This document shows positions 1-8,801 of a DNA stretch of 64,000 nucleotides, piece after piece. Origin of the DNA: Natrinema sp. DC36. Its GTDB lineage: Archaea; Halobacteriota; Halobacteria; Halobacteriales; Natrialbaceae. Location of the stretch: assembly GCF_020405225.1 (NCBI RefSeq), contig NZ_CP084472.1, forward strand, positions 1,674,001 to 1,738,000, written 5' to 3'. The notes below the pieces were generated by a model. It saw nothing but the letters and a program-made list of their open reading frames with translations. It made no database searches and was not told where the DNA came from. Position 1 is the stretch's first letter. Each line of letters starts with the position of its first letter. Both the position numbers and the translations under genes were made by a program.

Positions 1-351
1 ACAGCGTCGTCGTCGTGACCGCCGGCGGAAAGGAGTCCTCGAGGTGGCCGATCATCTTCTCACCCGCCGGTCGGTAGTGCGGGCGAAATCGTCGGTAGCG
101 ATGGGACGCTCACCGCTCGAACGCTGGCAGCCGCGGGTCGTCGATAGCGATACCATCGAGCCGATACTCCACAGTGGTTAGTCAAATCGCTTGAATCTTT
201 GTGCTGTTCGCAGGGAGACGTTCGGATATGCTCACCGCACTCCGTCCGCAATGGTTTCAGTTCGAAGGGTGCCTCGAATAGTTGTGCCCTGATAACGGTC
301 TCGGTGGCGGCGGCGGTGTCACCAGACTCTTCTTAAACGAGAGCGGCGACG
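1..351. other. Left edge: no complete gene; possible 3' tail of a truncated gene
   Basis: I see no complete gene here. On the + strand, bases 3-77 read as a short open stretch that begins SVVVVTAGG and ends at TAG. A hydrophobic valine strand followed by a glycine resembles the C-terminal end of some UspA-type proteins, but 24 residues are too few to assign. The rest is non-coding by eye. A weak AT-rich tract (ttcttaaacg, about 330-339) lies shortly before the anion-permease start and may be its promoter. Confidence 0.25.
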
Positions 352-1797
352 ATGCCGATAATGGGAGATCGGTTCGGTATGCGGACAAGATTGGTGACGG
401 CGCTATTATCGTGGCAATCCCTCGGATTGCTCACGGCCACCATCGTACTCGTGGTCGGTACGACAGTCACTCCACCGGCGGCCCTCTCCGTCGACGGGCA
501 ACGCACACTGGCAGTGTTCCTGTCTGCGCTCGTGCTGTGGCTGACTCGGCCCGTGCCGTACGTCGTCTCGAGTGTTCTCAGCGTCACCTTGCTGTTCGTA
601 CTGGGGACCGTCAGTTCGTTCAGTGCGGCGGCGACGGGTTTCACGTCGACGCTCGTGTTCTTTTTGCTACTCCTCCTGTTGCTGGGTGACGCGACGACGA
701 GTGTCGGTCTCGATCGACAGCTAGCGAGACGCGTACTGACCGCGGACAGTACGCCACGCCGTGCGTTGCGCTCAGTTGCTGGGAGCGTCCTCGCGCTGGC
801 ACTGGTTATGCCCTCCGCGATGGCCCGCGCGGTAACGTTTATCCCGATCGTGAAGCAGCTCACGTCTGCGTTCGAACTGGACGCCGACAGCGGGTTTGAG
901 AGCGCAGCGTTTCTCATCCTCGGCCACGTCAACCCGATCGCATCGATGGCGCTGATGACCGGTGGCGGAATGGCGTTGGTCACCTCCGAAATCGTCGCGA
1001 CGTCGGTGAGGCCGATAACCTGGGTCGACTGGGCCGTGTTGATGGTTCCACCGACGATTCTCCTCTACACGTTGGCAGCGCTCTGTGCGGGCCTGTTTGC
1101 GATGGACGACGCAGAGATGACCGCCGGCAGGAAAAACGCCGCGCAACTGGAACCGGACGGCAACGGGACGACCTCACTGACTCGTGAACAGCGTCTCGTC
1201 GGAATCGTTCTCTCCGGAGCCGTCATAAGCTGGATCGTCGGCTCGTTCGTCGGACTCCCGACAGTCCTGCCGGCCGTCGCGGCGGTCGTAGTGCTCTCGC
1301 TTCCATCCGTGGGCATTATCACAGCCGAGGATATTGCGGATGTGAGCTGGGGGATCATCTTCCTCATCGGCGCAATGTTATCGATTCTGGATGTCTTGGA
1401 GGTGACCGGTTCGATTACGGCAGTCATCGACGTACTCGCACGATGGATCCCGTTCGCGGCGCTCGCCCACTGGCAGATCGTCGCAGTGCTGATAGGCATC
1501 GCCGTCGGCATCCGTATCATGTTTTCGACCGGCTCGGCAGCGATCGTCGTTGCACTTCCGATCGTCCTCGAGTTCGCGAGCGTCTTCGGTATCGACCGAC
1601 TGTTTCTTGCACTCGCCGTCTTGCTAGTCGTCGGCTCGACGACGATCCTTCCGTTCAATACGACGGCGGTCCTGGTGTCGATGGATCGCGGACCGCTCTC
1701 TCACCGTGATGTCGCCTCGTTCGGCCTCGTGACGATGGGACTCTCGCTCGGTGTCGCTGCCGTCTCATGGCTCATCTACTGGCCGCTGGTGACCTGA
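352..1797 (+). CDS. DASS/SLC13-type anion symporter (sodium:sulfate / dicarboxylate permease family)
   Basis: This is a 481-residue polytopic membrane protein with about 11-12 hydrophobic segments. It fits the divalent anion:Na+ symporter / ArsB-like ion-transporter fold, which moves sulfate, phosphate or dicarboxylates with sodium. Two inverted repeat halves are visible. The first half has the run near VFFLLLLLLLGD. The second half has the glycine/serine stretch FSTGSAAIVVALPIVLEFA followed by GSTTILPFNTTAVL, which resembles the SNT-type substrate and sodium loop of the family. Nearer ATGs at 361 and 379 are possible starts, because the first nine residues look unlike a membrane anchor. The gene stands alone, with a regulator downstream on the same strand. 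The substrate cannot be told from the sequence. Confidence 0.75.
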   Translation: MPIMGDRFGMRTRLVTALLSWQSLGLLTATIVLVVGTTVTPPAALSVDGQRTLAVFLSALVLWLTRPVPYVVSSVLSVTLLFVLGTVSSFSAAATGFTSTLVFFLLLLLLLGDATTSVGLDRQLARRVLTADSTPRRALRSVAGSVLALALVMPSAMARAVTFIPIVKQLTSAFELDADSGFESAAFLILGHVNPIASMALMTGGGMALVTSEIVATSVRPITWVDWAVLMVPPTILLYTLAALCAGLFAMDDAEMTAGRKNAAQLEPDGNGTTSLTREQRLVGIVLSGAVISWIVGSFVGLPTVLPAVAAVVVLSLPSVGIITAEDIADVSWGIIFLIGAMLSILDVLEVTGSITAVIDVLARWIPFAALAHWQIVAVLIGIAVGIRIMFSTGSAAIVVALPIVLEFASVFGIDRLFLALAVLLVVGSTTILPFNTTAVLVSMDRGPLSHRDVASFGLVTMGLSLGVAAVSWLIYWPLVT

Positions 1798-1882
1798 CCG
1801 CGATAAGCGTGAGCTATATATGACCGGATCGGACTCTTCTCTGTAGGAGGGTCCCCCAATTCTACGCGTCGAGTTCACGACT

Positions 1883-2548
1883 GTGCCGACGGGTGTGATG
1901 GCAACGCTCCATCGAGAGCTGGACGACGTCCGGAGTATCGAACTCGACAACGCGTTCTACGTCGAAGACGGGACGTGGATCGAGTCGCTGACCGTCGCGT
2001 CGAACACGGAGTTCGACCCCGAAACCGTCCTCGCGGGCATCTCCGGCGTCTCGCTGTTCTACAGTAGCGAGATTCCGACCGCGTCCGACGATCTCGAGAT
2101 CCGTCGACTCACCATTCTCGCGAACGAGTCGTACCCGTACATTCTGAGTTTGATCCTGCGTCAGGAAGCGATTCCGAACCGCATCGTCCTCCAGAACAAC
2201 GTTTTCGAAGTCGTCGCAACCACGCGGGACTGGGATCAGTTCCGTTCGATGGCCGACGAGATACAAGAGACTCTCGGCGAGTTCGAGCTAGTATCAGTCA
2301 CGCAGAACGAAGACCCCGGCGAACCACTGGATAGCGGGCGACTGACGGAGGTTCTCGTCTCGAAACTTACCGACGACCAGTTGATGATCCTCGAGACGGC
2401 GTACACTCACGGCTACTTCGACGTTCCTCGGGGGGCCTCGGAGACTGACCTCGCCGACGAACTCGATATCACCCAATCGACAGTTAACGAGCGACTCAGG
2501 ACTGCCGAACGAACCCTGCTCGAACTCATCTACGGTCCTCGCGAGTGA
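1883..2548 (+). CDS. HTH-10 (bacterio-opsin activator-like) transcriptional regulator
   Basis: This is a 221-residue soluble protein. The C-terminal 60 residues are a helix-turn-helix of the HTH-10 / Bat family: LTDDQLMILETAYTHGYFD, then DLADELDITQSTVNERLRTAE. The N-terminal 150 residues are an uncharacterised sensor-like domain as in other haloarchaeal Bat-type regulators. The start is GTG. The frame is open upstream to a TAG at 1844 but offers no better start codon, so the true N-terminus may lie a few residues upstream on a rare codon (homologous-looking residues ILRVEFTTV precede it). A TATA-like run (agctatatatg) lies at about 1811-1821. The gene follows the anion permease and may control it, but this is only positional inference. 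Confidence 0.75.
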   Translation: MPTGVMATLHRELDDVRSIELDNAFYVEDGTWIESLTVASNTEFDPETVLAGISGVSLFYSSEIPTASDDLEIRRLTILANESYPYILSLILRQEAIPNRIVLQNNVFEVVATTRDWDQFRSMADEIQETLGEFELVSVTQNEDPGEPLDSGRLTEVLVSKLTDDQLMILETAYTHGYFDVPRGASETDLADELDITQSTVNERLRTAERTLLELIYGPRE

Positions 2549-2671
2549 CAGCGGTCGGAGACGATTTCGAAGCCGGTCGGCTCCATTTTATCTGCCCTGA
2601 TTTAAAGTTCGATAGATATCGGCCGCTATTGGGAGTAGAACGAACCTAGTTACCCCGTAACGTGGGACTGA

Positions 2672-4579
2672 ATGACGCCGAAAGAAAACCATGACAGTTC
2701 GGTCACCGGAGAAGGTGATCGACTCACACGACGCGGCTATATCGCCACGGCCGCCGCGGCGCTCGGAACGAGCGCACTCGCGGGCTGTAGCGGCAGCCGT
2801 GGCGAGAGTCTCGAGCCGAATGTGCCCGAGGGGGTCCCGAAAACCGTCGACACCCAGTACTGGCGCGAGTGGGAGACGATCGACGCCGACTCGCCGCCGC
2901 TGGACTACAGCGCGACCGCGGGCGCGGTTCTCGACCGGTTGCCCATCGAGTTCTCGAGCGAGGACGACCCGTGGATGCGCGAGCACGCGTTACTGGTCCA
3001 GCGCGGCCTCGACGATCTGGGGATCGCGGTCGAGCTCAACGACCGGCCGTTGAACCAGCTCTACGCCCAGAGCTGGTCGACGAAGGGGCTCGAGGCGGTG
3101 ATCTCGATGAGCACGCACGGGCCCGACCCGCAGCGGGGGCTCGATCCGAACCCGCTGTTGATGCGCCGGACCGAGGGATCGCTCTCGAACTACGATAACT
3201 ACTACCACCCTGAGCTGCAGGAGATCCTCACCGAACAGGCCCGGACGACCGATCGGGCCGAGCGCGAGGAACTCGTCGATCAGGCACAAGAAATTTTCGC
3301 CGAGGACGTCGGGGCACTGATCACGCTCTTCCCGAACGTCGTCACGGCGGTCAACACGGAGCGGTGGTCCGGCTACGTGAAGACGCCGGGCAACGGCCCG
3401 ACGAAGGACTCGTTCGTCTGGACCGAGGTCAACCTCCAGCCCGAGACAGATAATCGCACCTACGTCAAGGGTGTCTCGACGTCGATGAACTCGCTGAACC
3501 TCCCGTGGGCGGCCGGCGGCGCAGAGGCCAAGCGGCTGACGTTCATCTACGACGGGCTGTTCGACGCGGCACCCAACCTCGACGTGGTCCCCGCGCTGGC
3601 GACCGGCGGCGGCTTCGTCGACGAGACGACCGTCGAGCTCACGCTGCGCGAGGGCGTCGAGTGGCACGACGGCGAACCGTTCACCGCCGAGGACGTGAAG
3701 TTCACCGTCGATCTCTATCAGGAGTATTCCTCCTCGAGTCAGGTGCCGTTCTACGAGCCGATCGAGTCCGTCGAAGTGCTCGGCGACCACGAGGTGCGGT
3801 TCAATCTGACGAACCCCGACGCGGCGTTCATGACTCAGCGGGTCGTCCGCAGCGTCATTCTCCCAAAACACCGATGGAATGACGTTGACAACCCGTCCCA
3901 GCACAACCCGGACGCGCCCGTCGGGACCGGACCGTTCCAGTTCGAGGACTGGGAGCAGGGAACCCGATTCTCGGCCTCGCGCAACGACGGCCACTGGATG
4001 TTCGACGACGACTGGCGGGCCGACGCGCTGGGCGACCAGACCGAGCACGGCCCCGGCATCGAACGGGTTATTTGGATCAACGTGAGCAACGTCGACGCGC
4101 TGATCGGCTCGCTACAGAGCGGAGCGATCGACGCCGTCGGGACGACCCTCTCGACGCTGCAGGCCGACCGCGCGGCCAACGCCGACGGGGTCGAGCAGAT
4201 GTCGGCCGGCAACTACGCCCCGCTGGACACGAAGCTCATGTTCTCCTGTCCGCTCGTCCGCGACAAGGAGTTCCGCGTCGCGCTGGCGAAGGCCGTCGAT
4301 TCGCAGGGGTTCGTCGAAGACTTCCTGCAGGGCGAAGCGACGGTGCCGGCCGGCGAGAATCCGATCTCCTCGCTCACCCAGTGGCACAACGCCGAGACGA
4401 CCGGATACAGTTACGACGTCCAGGAAGCGCGCGACGTCCTCCAACGGGCGGGCTACACCTGGGACGACGACGGCAACCTGCGCTTCCCCAACGGCGACGC
4501 CTGGGGTGCGTTCGTCGAACGAATCCAGCCCGAAAACACCTACAAACGCCGCTCGGACCTCGATCAACCCGATTTCTAA
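2672..4579 (+). CDS. Dipeptide/oligopeptide-type ABC substrate-binding lipoprotein, apparently circularly permuted
   Basis: This is a 635-residue SBP_bac_5-type solute receptor. The signal is Tat-type (RR at 20-21) with the lipobox LAGC at 36-39, so the mature protein should be lipid-anchored at Cys39 outside the cell. Domain order is unusual. Residues about 88-240 match what is normally the C-terminal lobe: a strand, then LVQRGLDDLGIAVEL, the GPDPQ...DPN loop, SNYDNYYHPELQEIL and RAEREELVDQAQEIFAED. Residues about 262-608 match the normal N-terminal lobe and hinge: STSMNSLNLPWAAGGA, FIYDGLFD, LREGVEWHDGEPFTAEDV, GTGPFQFEDW and EFRVALAKAVD. The protein ends shortly after GYTWDDDGNLRFPNGD, exactly where the C-lobe normally follows. 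It heads an operon with two permeases and a double ATPase. Confidence 0.85.
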   Translation: MTPKENHDSSVTGEGDRLTRRGYIATAAAALGTSALAGCSGSRGESLEPNVPEGVPKTVDTQYWREWETIDADSPPLDYSATAGAVLDRLPIEFSSEDDPWMREHALLVQRGLDDLGIAVELNDRPLNQLYAQSWSTKGLEAVISMSTHGPDPQRGLDPNPLLMRRTEGSLSNYDNYYHPELQEILTEQARTTDRAEREELVDQAQEIFAEDVGALITLFPNVVTAVNTERWSGYVKTPGNGPTKDSFVWTEVNLQPETDNRTYVKGVSTSMNSLNLPWAAGGAEAKRLTFIYDGLFDAAPNLDVVPALATGGGFVDETTVELTLREGVEWHDGEPFTAEDVKFTVDLYQEYSSSSQVPFYEPIESVEVLGDHEVRFNLTNPDAAFMTQRVVRSVILPKHRWNDVDNPSQHNPDAPVGTGPFQFEDWEQGTRFSASRNDGHWMFDDDWRADALGDQTEHGPGIERVIWINVSNVDALIGSLQSGAIDAVGTTLSTLQADRAANADGVEQMSAGNYAPLDTKLMFSCPLVRDKEFRVALAKAVDSQGFVEDFLQGEATVPAGENPISSLTQWHNAETTGYSYDVQEARDVLQRAGYTWDDDGNLRFPNGDAWGAFVERIQPENTYKRRSDLDQPDF

Positions 4580-4581
4580 CA

Positions 4582-4788
4582 ATGAACTGCACGACCACCC
4601 TTCCCAAAAGACAGACCCAAACGGAGGCGAACAAGCACCCCGACCGTGCCACCGCTCCAGCCGATCGTGCCGCACCAAACGGCCGTACGGCGACAAGTGA
4701 GAAGACGCCGGCGAGCGACCGCGCAGCGGTCGACGCGATGGCACAGTCGGCGAACAAGACGGCGATTGTCCCGGAGGGCGACCGATGA
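4582..4788 (+). CDS. Small hypothetical ORF between receptor and permease
   Basis: This is a 68-codon ORF starting at an ATG two bases after the receptor stop and ending in a TGA that overlaps the permease ATG (ATGA). The predicted product begins MNCTTTLPKRQTQTEAN and is polar, rich in Ala, Thr, Pro and charged residues, with no membrane segment or domain I recognise. Its tight fit between the two operon genes suggests that ribosomes traverse it, either as a translated spacer that couples receptor and permease synthesis or as a real small protein. It lacks the strong acidic bias of its neighbours, so an untranslated spacer is also possible. Confidence 0.35.
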   Translation: MNCTTTLPKRQTQTEANKHPDRATAPADRAAPNGRTATSEKTPASDRAAVDAMAQSANKTAIVPEGDR

Positions 4789-5780
4789 CGAAGTTCCAGC
4801 GGTTCCTACTCAAGCGGTTCGCGATCTCCGTGCTGCTGACGCTGATCGCTGTTTCGGTGATCTTCGTCGTTCTGCGGCTCCTACCGGGCAGCCCCTTCGA
4901 GGCGCTCGTGACCTCGGGGAATCTGAACCAGGAGCAGATCACCGAGATTCGGTCGATGTACGGCCTCGACGAGCCGATGTGGAAACAGTACGTCAACTAC
5001 CTCACGAGCTTACTAACCTTCCAGTTCGGCTACTCCATCCTGCGGAGCCAGCCGGTCTGGACGGTCCTCGAGCCGCGCCTGATCAACTCGCTGATCCTGC
5101 TCGTGCCCGCGCTCGTGACGACGGCGATCCTGAGCTCGCTGCTCGGCATGTACGCCGGCTGGAACCGGGGCAGCCGCCTCGAGAAATTTAGCATCGTCTC
5201 GACGACGCTGCTGCGCTCGACGCCGGTGTTCATCACGGCGATCGGCTTCATCATCGTCTTCGCGTATAACTTCGAGATCGTCCCCGCGCTCGGCATGCGA
5301 TCGATCCGGGCGACGCCGGATAGCTACCTCGAGACGTTCGTTTCGCTTGACTTCCTGCATCACTACATCCTCCCCTTCACGGTCGCCGTCCTCTACTACA
5401 GCGGCGACTTCCTATTGCTCGCACGCAACGGCGTGGTCGAGAAACGGGGCTCCGAGTTCCTCAAACTCCACCGTGCGAAGGGGCTCACGGAGATGCAACA
5501 GCTGGCCCGCGCAGGCCGGAACTCGATGCTGCCCATTCTGACGTACTTCACGCTGCGGTTAGGGATGATCTTCCAGGGGCTGATCCTGCTCGAGGTCGTC
5601 TTCAGTTGGCCTGGGATTGGCCGCGAACTCGTGTTGGCCATCCAACAGCAAGACTACCCGCTGGTGCAGGCAGCGGTCTTCATCATGGCGCTGGCCGTGA
5701 TCCTCGCGAACCTCGCCGCCGACGTCCTCTACGCGTACTTCGATCCGACGGTCTCGACTAACGGAGGTGGTGCCACATGA
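4785..5780 (+). CDS. dppB: Peptide ABC transporter permease, DppB/OppB family
   Basis: This 331-residue integral membrane protein has six hydrophobic segments and matches the first permease of dipeptide/oligopeptide importers. The N-terminus has the classic LLKRFAISVLLTLIAVSVIFVVLRLLPG segment pattern (the conserved first helix followed by LPG), then DEPMWKQYVNYL and the FGYS stretch. The cytoplasmic EAA loop, which docks on the ATPase, is seen near HRAKGLTEMQQLARAGRNSMLP, and GLILLEVVFSWPGIGRELV is the conserved block after it. It overlaps the small upstream ORF and the DppC start by four bases (ATGA), which is typical of translational coupling. Confidence 0.93.
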   Translation: MTKFQRFLLKRFAISVLLTLIAVSVIFVVLRLLPGSPFEALVTSGNLNQEQITEIRSMYGLDEPMWKQYVNYLTSLLTFQFGYSILRSQPVWTVLEPRLINSLILLVPALVTTAILSSLLGMYAGWNRGSRLEKFSIVSTTLLRSTPVFITAIGFIIVFAYNFEIVPALGMRSIRATPDSYLETFVSLDFLHHYILPFTVAVLYYSGDFLLLARNGVVEKRGSEFLKLHRAKGLTEMQQLARAGRNSMLPILTYFTLRLGMIFQGLILLEVVFSWPGIGRELVLAIQQQDYPLVQAAVFIMALAVILANLAADVLYAYFDPTVSTNGGGAT

Positions 5781-6697
5781 GTACCGAAACGAAACCAAAG
5801 GGAGCGCTGTACAGTCGCATTGACGACCTATGGACGACCGTCCGCGACCAGTTCGCGTTCCTGCGGCAAGATCCCCTGGCGTTCGGAGGGATGATCGTCG
5901 TCGGGGCGTTCGTGTTCCTCGGGCTGTTCGGGCCGCTGCTGGCTCCCCACGATCCGATCGAGTACACGGTCCGCGGCGACGGCGGCTCCGTCCTCCGGCT
6001 GTCGGCCCCGAGCGCGGAGGCGTTCTTCGGGACGACGTCGTACGGAAAGGACGTGCTGAGCCAGTTCCTCGCCGGCGCGCGACCGACGCTCATCGTCGGA
6101 CTGTTCGGCGGGCTAGGTACGGGCGCGCTCGGGTTCACTGTCGGCGTCGTCAGCGGCTACTACGGCGGCTGGGTCGACGAACTCCTGATGCGACTGACCG
6201 ACCTGACGTTCTCGCTGCCGTTCATGCCAATGGCGCTGTTGTTGCTGACCTTCATGACGCCGAATATCTGGCTGATCACGGCGATCATCGCTGCCTTCCT
6301 CTGGAAGATGCCGGCGCGGGTCGTCCGCTCTGAGGTGCTATCGGTCCGCGAGCGAACGTTCGTCAAGTCCGCTCGAGCCAGCGGCGCGAGCGACCTGCGG
6401 ACGATGCTGTACCACGTCGCGCCGAACGTGTTGCCGATCGGCTTCCTCTACACCGCCTACGGCGTCGCCTGGGCGATCGCAGCGCAGGCGAGCCTGGCCT
6501 TCCTCGGCTTCGGCGACCCGACGATGACCAGTTGGGGCCGAATGCTACGGCAGGTGTTCGCGTCGGGGAACATGCGCGTCGCGTGGTGGTGGGTGCTCCC
6601 GCCGGCCATCGGTATCGCCGCGATAACCACCTCGGTGTTCCTCATCGGACGGGCCTACGAGGAAGTCATTAATCCCGAAATTCAGACCAACCAATGA
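5777..6697 (+). CDS. dppC: Peptide ABC transporter permease, DppC/OppC family
   Basis: This 306-residue membrane protein is the second permease. The N-terminal helix (FGGMIVVGAFVFLGLFGPLLAPHDP) and the periplasmic-type insert before GTTSYGKDVLSQFLAGAR are characteristic of DppC/OppC. The EAA loop is RTFVKSARASGASDLRTMLYHVAPN, followed by the conserved AQASLAFLGFGDPTMTSWG block. It overlaps both neighbours by four bases. Together with DppB it forms the membrane channel fed by the upstream lipoprotein. Substrates are probably peptides, but related haloarchaeal systems may carry nickel or sugars, so specificity is open. Confidence 0.93.
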   Translation: MSTETKPKGALYSRIDDLWTTVRDQFAFLRQDPLAFGGMIVVGAFVFLGLFGPLLAPHDPIEYTVRGDGGSVLRLSAPSAEAFFGTTSYGKDVLSQFLAGARPTLIVGLFGGLGTGALGFTVGVVSGYYGGWVDELLMRLTDLTFSLPFMPMALLLLTFMTPNIWLITAIIAAFLWKMPARVVRSEVLSVRERTFVKSARASGASDLRTMLYHVAPNVLPIGFLYTAYGVAWAIAAQASLAFLGFGDPTMTSWGRMLRQVFASGNMRVAWWWVLPPAIGIAAITTSVFLIGRAYEEVINPEIQTNQ

Positions 6698-8796
6698 CGC
6701 TACTCAACGTCGAAGATCTTAAAGTCACGTACGCGACCGACGACGAACCAGTCCACGCCGTCAACGATGTCTCGTTCAGTATCGACGAGGGCGTCAACTA
6801 CGGCCTCGCCGGGGAATCCGGCTCCGGGAAGTCCACCGTCGCGGAGGCGCTGCTCGGCCTGCTCCCGACCAACGGGACCGTCGAGGGCGGTACCATCGAG
6901 TTCGACGGAACGGACCTCACGTCGCTTTCCGAGGCTGAGCGCCGGGACATCCTCTGGGAGGACATCGCCTATATCCCCCAGAGCGCGATGGACTCGCTGG
7001 ATCCTGTGATGACGACCGGCGACCAGATCGCACAGGCGATCCACACCCACCGTAACGTCACGGAGACGAAGGCGTACGACCGCGTCCGCGAACTGTTCGA
7101 AATCGTCGGCCTCGACCCGGGCCGAATCGACGACTACCCCCACGAGTTCTCCGGCGGGATGCGCCAGCGGGTCACCATCGCGATGGCGCTGGCCCTCGAG
7201 CCGGACCTCATCATCGCTGACGAGCCGACGACCGGACTGGACGTTATCGTCCAAGACAAGATCATCGACAAGATCTTGGAGATTCAAGAGCGGATGGACA
7301 GCTCCCTGCTGTTGATCACCCACGAGATCGGCGTCATCGCCGAGACCTGCGACGAGTTGTCTATCCTCTACGGCGGGAAGGTGATGGAGCAGGGCAGCGT
7401 CGACAACGTGCTGGTTAATCCGACGAATCCCTATACGATGGGACTGAAGAACTCCTTCCCGGAAATCGACGAGGACGAGGACCCCGTTGCGATCCCCGGC
7501 TCGCCGCCGAACTTGAATCGGGAGCCGACGGCCTGCGTCTTCGAGGACCGGTGTCCGTTCGCCACGGACGAGTGCGGAGAATCCCATCCGGAGCTGGTCG
7601 ATCTCCCCAACCGAAACCACCGGTCGGCTTGCCACCGCGTCAAGGAGGCGGCCCAGCTCCGACGGGACGCGGACGAGCCGGAGACGTGGAACATCCCCGA
7701 CGACGGGGATGTCGAGTCCGACCGCGGTGAAGTCATCCTCGAGACAGGTGACCTCGAGAAGCACTACGAGCAGAGCCAACCGCTGCTGAGCAAGTTCCGC
7801 GGCGAAGACCCGGATCGCGTGAAGGCAGTCGACGGCGTCTCGCTGTCCGTCCGCCGCTCGGAGGTGCTCGGCGTCGCCGGTGAGAGCGGCTGCGGGAAGT
7901 CGACGCTCGGCGAGACGATAGCGCTCCTCGAGGATCCGACGGGCGGTGAGATGACGTTCGACGGGGAGCCCTACGAGTACTACCAGGACGGCAACCTCCA
8001 GGAGTTCCGGCGAAAGGTCCAGATCGTCTTCCAGGATCCGTTCGACTCGCTCAACCCCCGCCAGACCGTCCGTAAACTCGTCGGCGAACCGCTGACGATC
8101 CACGATTACCGTACCGACGAGAAGGAGCAGGCCATCATCGAGACGCTCGAGAAGGTCGGGCTGACCCCCGCCGAGAAGATTCTCGATAACTACCCTCACG
8201 AACTCTCGGGGGGGCAGCGCCAGCGCGTGGCGGTCGCGAAGGCGCTCGTACTGGATCCCGACTTCCTGATCTGTGACGAACCGGCATCGATGCTGGACGT
8301 TTCGCTGAAGGTCAACCTGCTGAACCTGCTGCGGGGGCTCGCCGACACCGAGGAAATCGGGATCGTCTACATCTCTCACGACCTCGCGAGCCTGATGCAG
8401 GTCTCGGACCGGCTGGCCATCATGTACCTCGGCCGGATCATCGAAGAGGGTGACGTCGATCGCATCGCGACCCGGCCCAAGCATCCCTACACCTCGTCGC
8501 TGCTCTCGGCTGCGCCGGAGAAGGACCCGACTGCCGATCGAACTCGCGTCCTCCTCGAGGGAGAGCCGCCGGACCCGGTCGATCTCCCCTCGGGCTGTAC
8601 GTTCGCTCCGCGCTGTCCGAAGGCCAAGGAGTCGTGCTGGGAGGACGAACCGGCCGTCGGCGAGGCCGGTGGTGAGGGCCATCGGGCAGCGTGTTACTTC
8701 CCGGATGACGAAGACGAGCAGTCCGTGTCGGACGCGTCGGCGATGGACGAAACCGAGTTCCCCGGGTCCGCGAACACCGATTCAGTAGGTGACTGA
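6694..8796 (+). CDS. Fused peptide ABC transporter ATPase (DppD-DppF in one chain)
   Basis: This 700-residue protein carries two complete ABC ATPase domains. The first has Walker [10 protein letters not shown], signature SGGMRQRV and Walker [13 protein letters not shown]. The second has Walker [10 protein letters not shown], signature SGGQRQRV and Walker [13 protein letters not shown]. Each half ends with the OppD/OppF C-terminal extension with spaced cysteines: [14 protein letters not shown]...C, and [14 protein letters not shown]...C. This is a fusion of DppD and DppF, so one polypeptide supplies both nucleotide-binding sites. It overlaps DppC by four bases and is the last obligate operon member. 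Confidence 0.93.
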   Translation: MTLLNVEDLKVTYATDDEPVHAVNDVSFSIDEGVNYGLAGESGSGKSTVAEALLGLLPTNGTVEGGTIEFDGTDLTSLSEAERRDILWEDIAYIPQSAMDSLDPVMTTGDQIAQAIHTHRNVTETKAYDRVRELFEIVGLDPGRIDDYPHEFSGGMRQRVTIAMALALEPDLIIADEPTTGLDVIVQDKIIDKILEIQERMDSSLLLITHEIGVIAETCDELSILYGGKVMEQGSVDNVLVNPTNPYTMGLKNSFPEIDEDEDPVAIPGSPPNLNREPTACVFEDRCPFATDECGESHPELVDLPNRNHRSACHRVKEAAQLRRDADEPETWNIPDDGDVESDRGEVILETGDLEKHYEQSQPLLSKFRGEDPDRVKAVDGVSLSVRRSEVLGVAGESGCGKSTLGETIALLEDPTGGEMTFDGEPYEYYQDGNLQEFRRKVQIVFQDPFDSLNPRQTVRKLVGEPLTIHDYRTDEKEQAIIETLEKVGLTPAEKILDNYPHELSGGQRQRVAVAKALVLDPDFLICDEPASMLDVSLKVNLLNLLRGLADTEEIGIVYISHDLASLMQVSDRLAIMYLGRIIEEGDVDRIATRPKHPYTSSLLSAAPEKDPTADRTRVLLEGEPPDPVDLPSGCTFAPRCPKAKESCWEDEPAVGEAGGEGHRAACYFPDDEDEQSVSDASAMDETEFPGSANTDSVGD

Positions 8797-8801
8797 ATTC
8801 C

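Noticed and set aside
6700-8682. 660-codon frame antisense to the ABC ATPase
   Set aside because: It is a mirror frame of GC-rich coding sequence, with valine/arginine/leucine-rich shadow composition and no motifs. The + strand has complete Walker and signature motifs.
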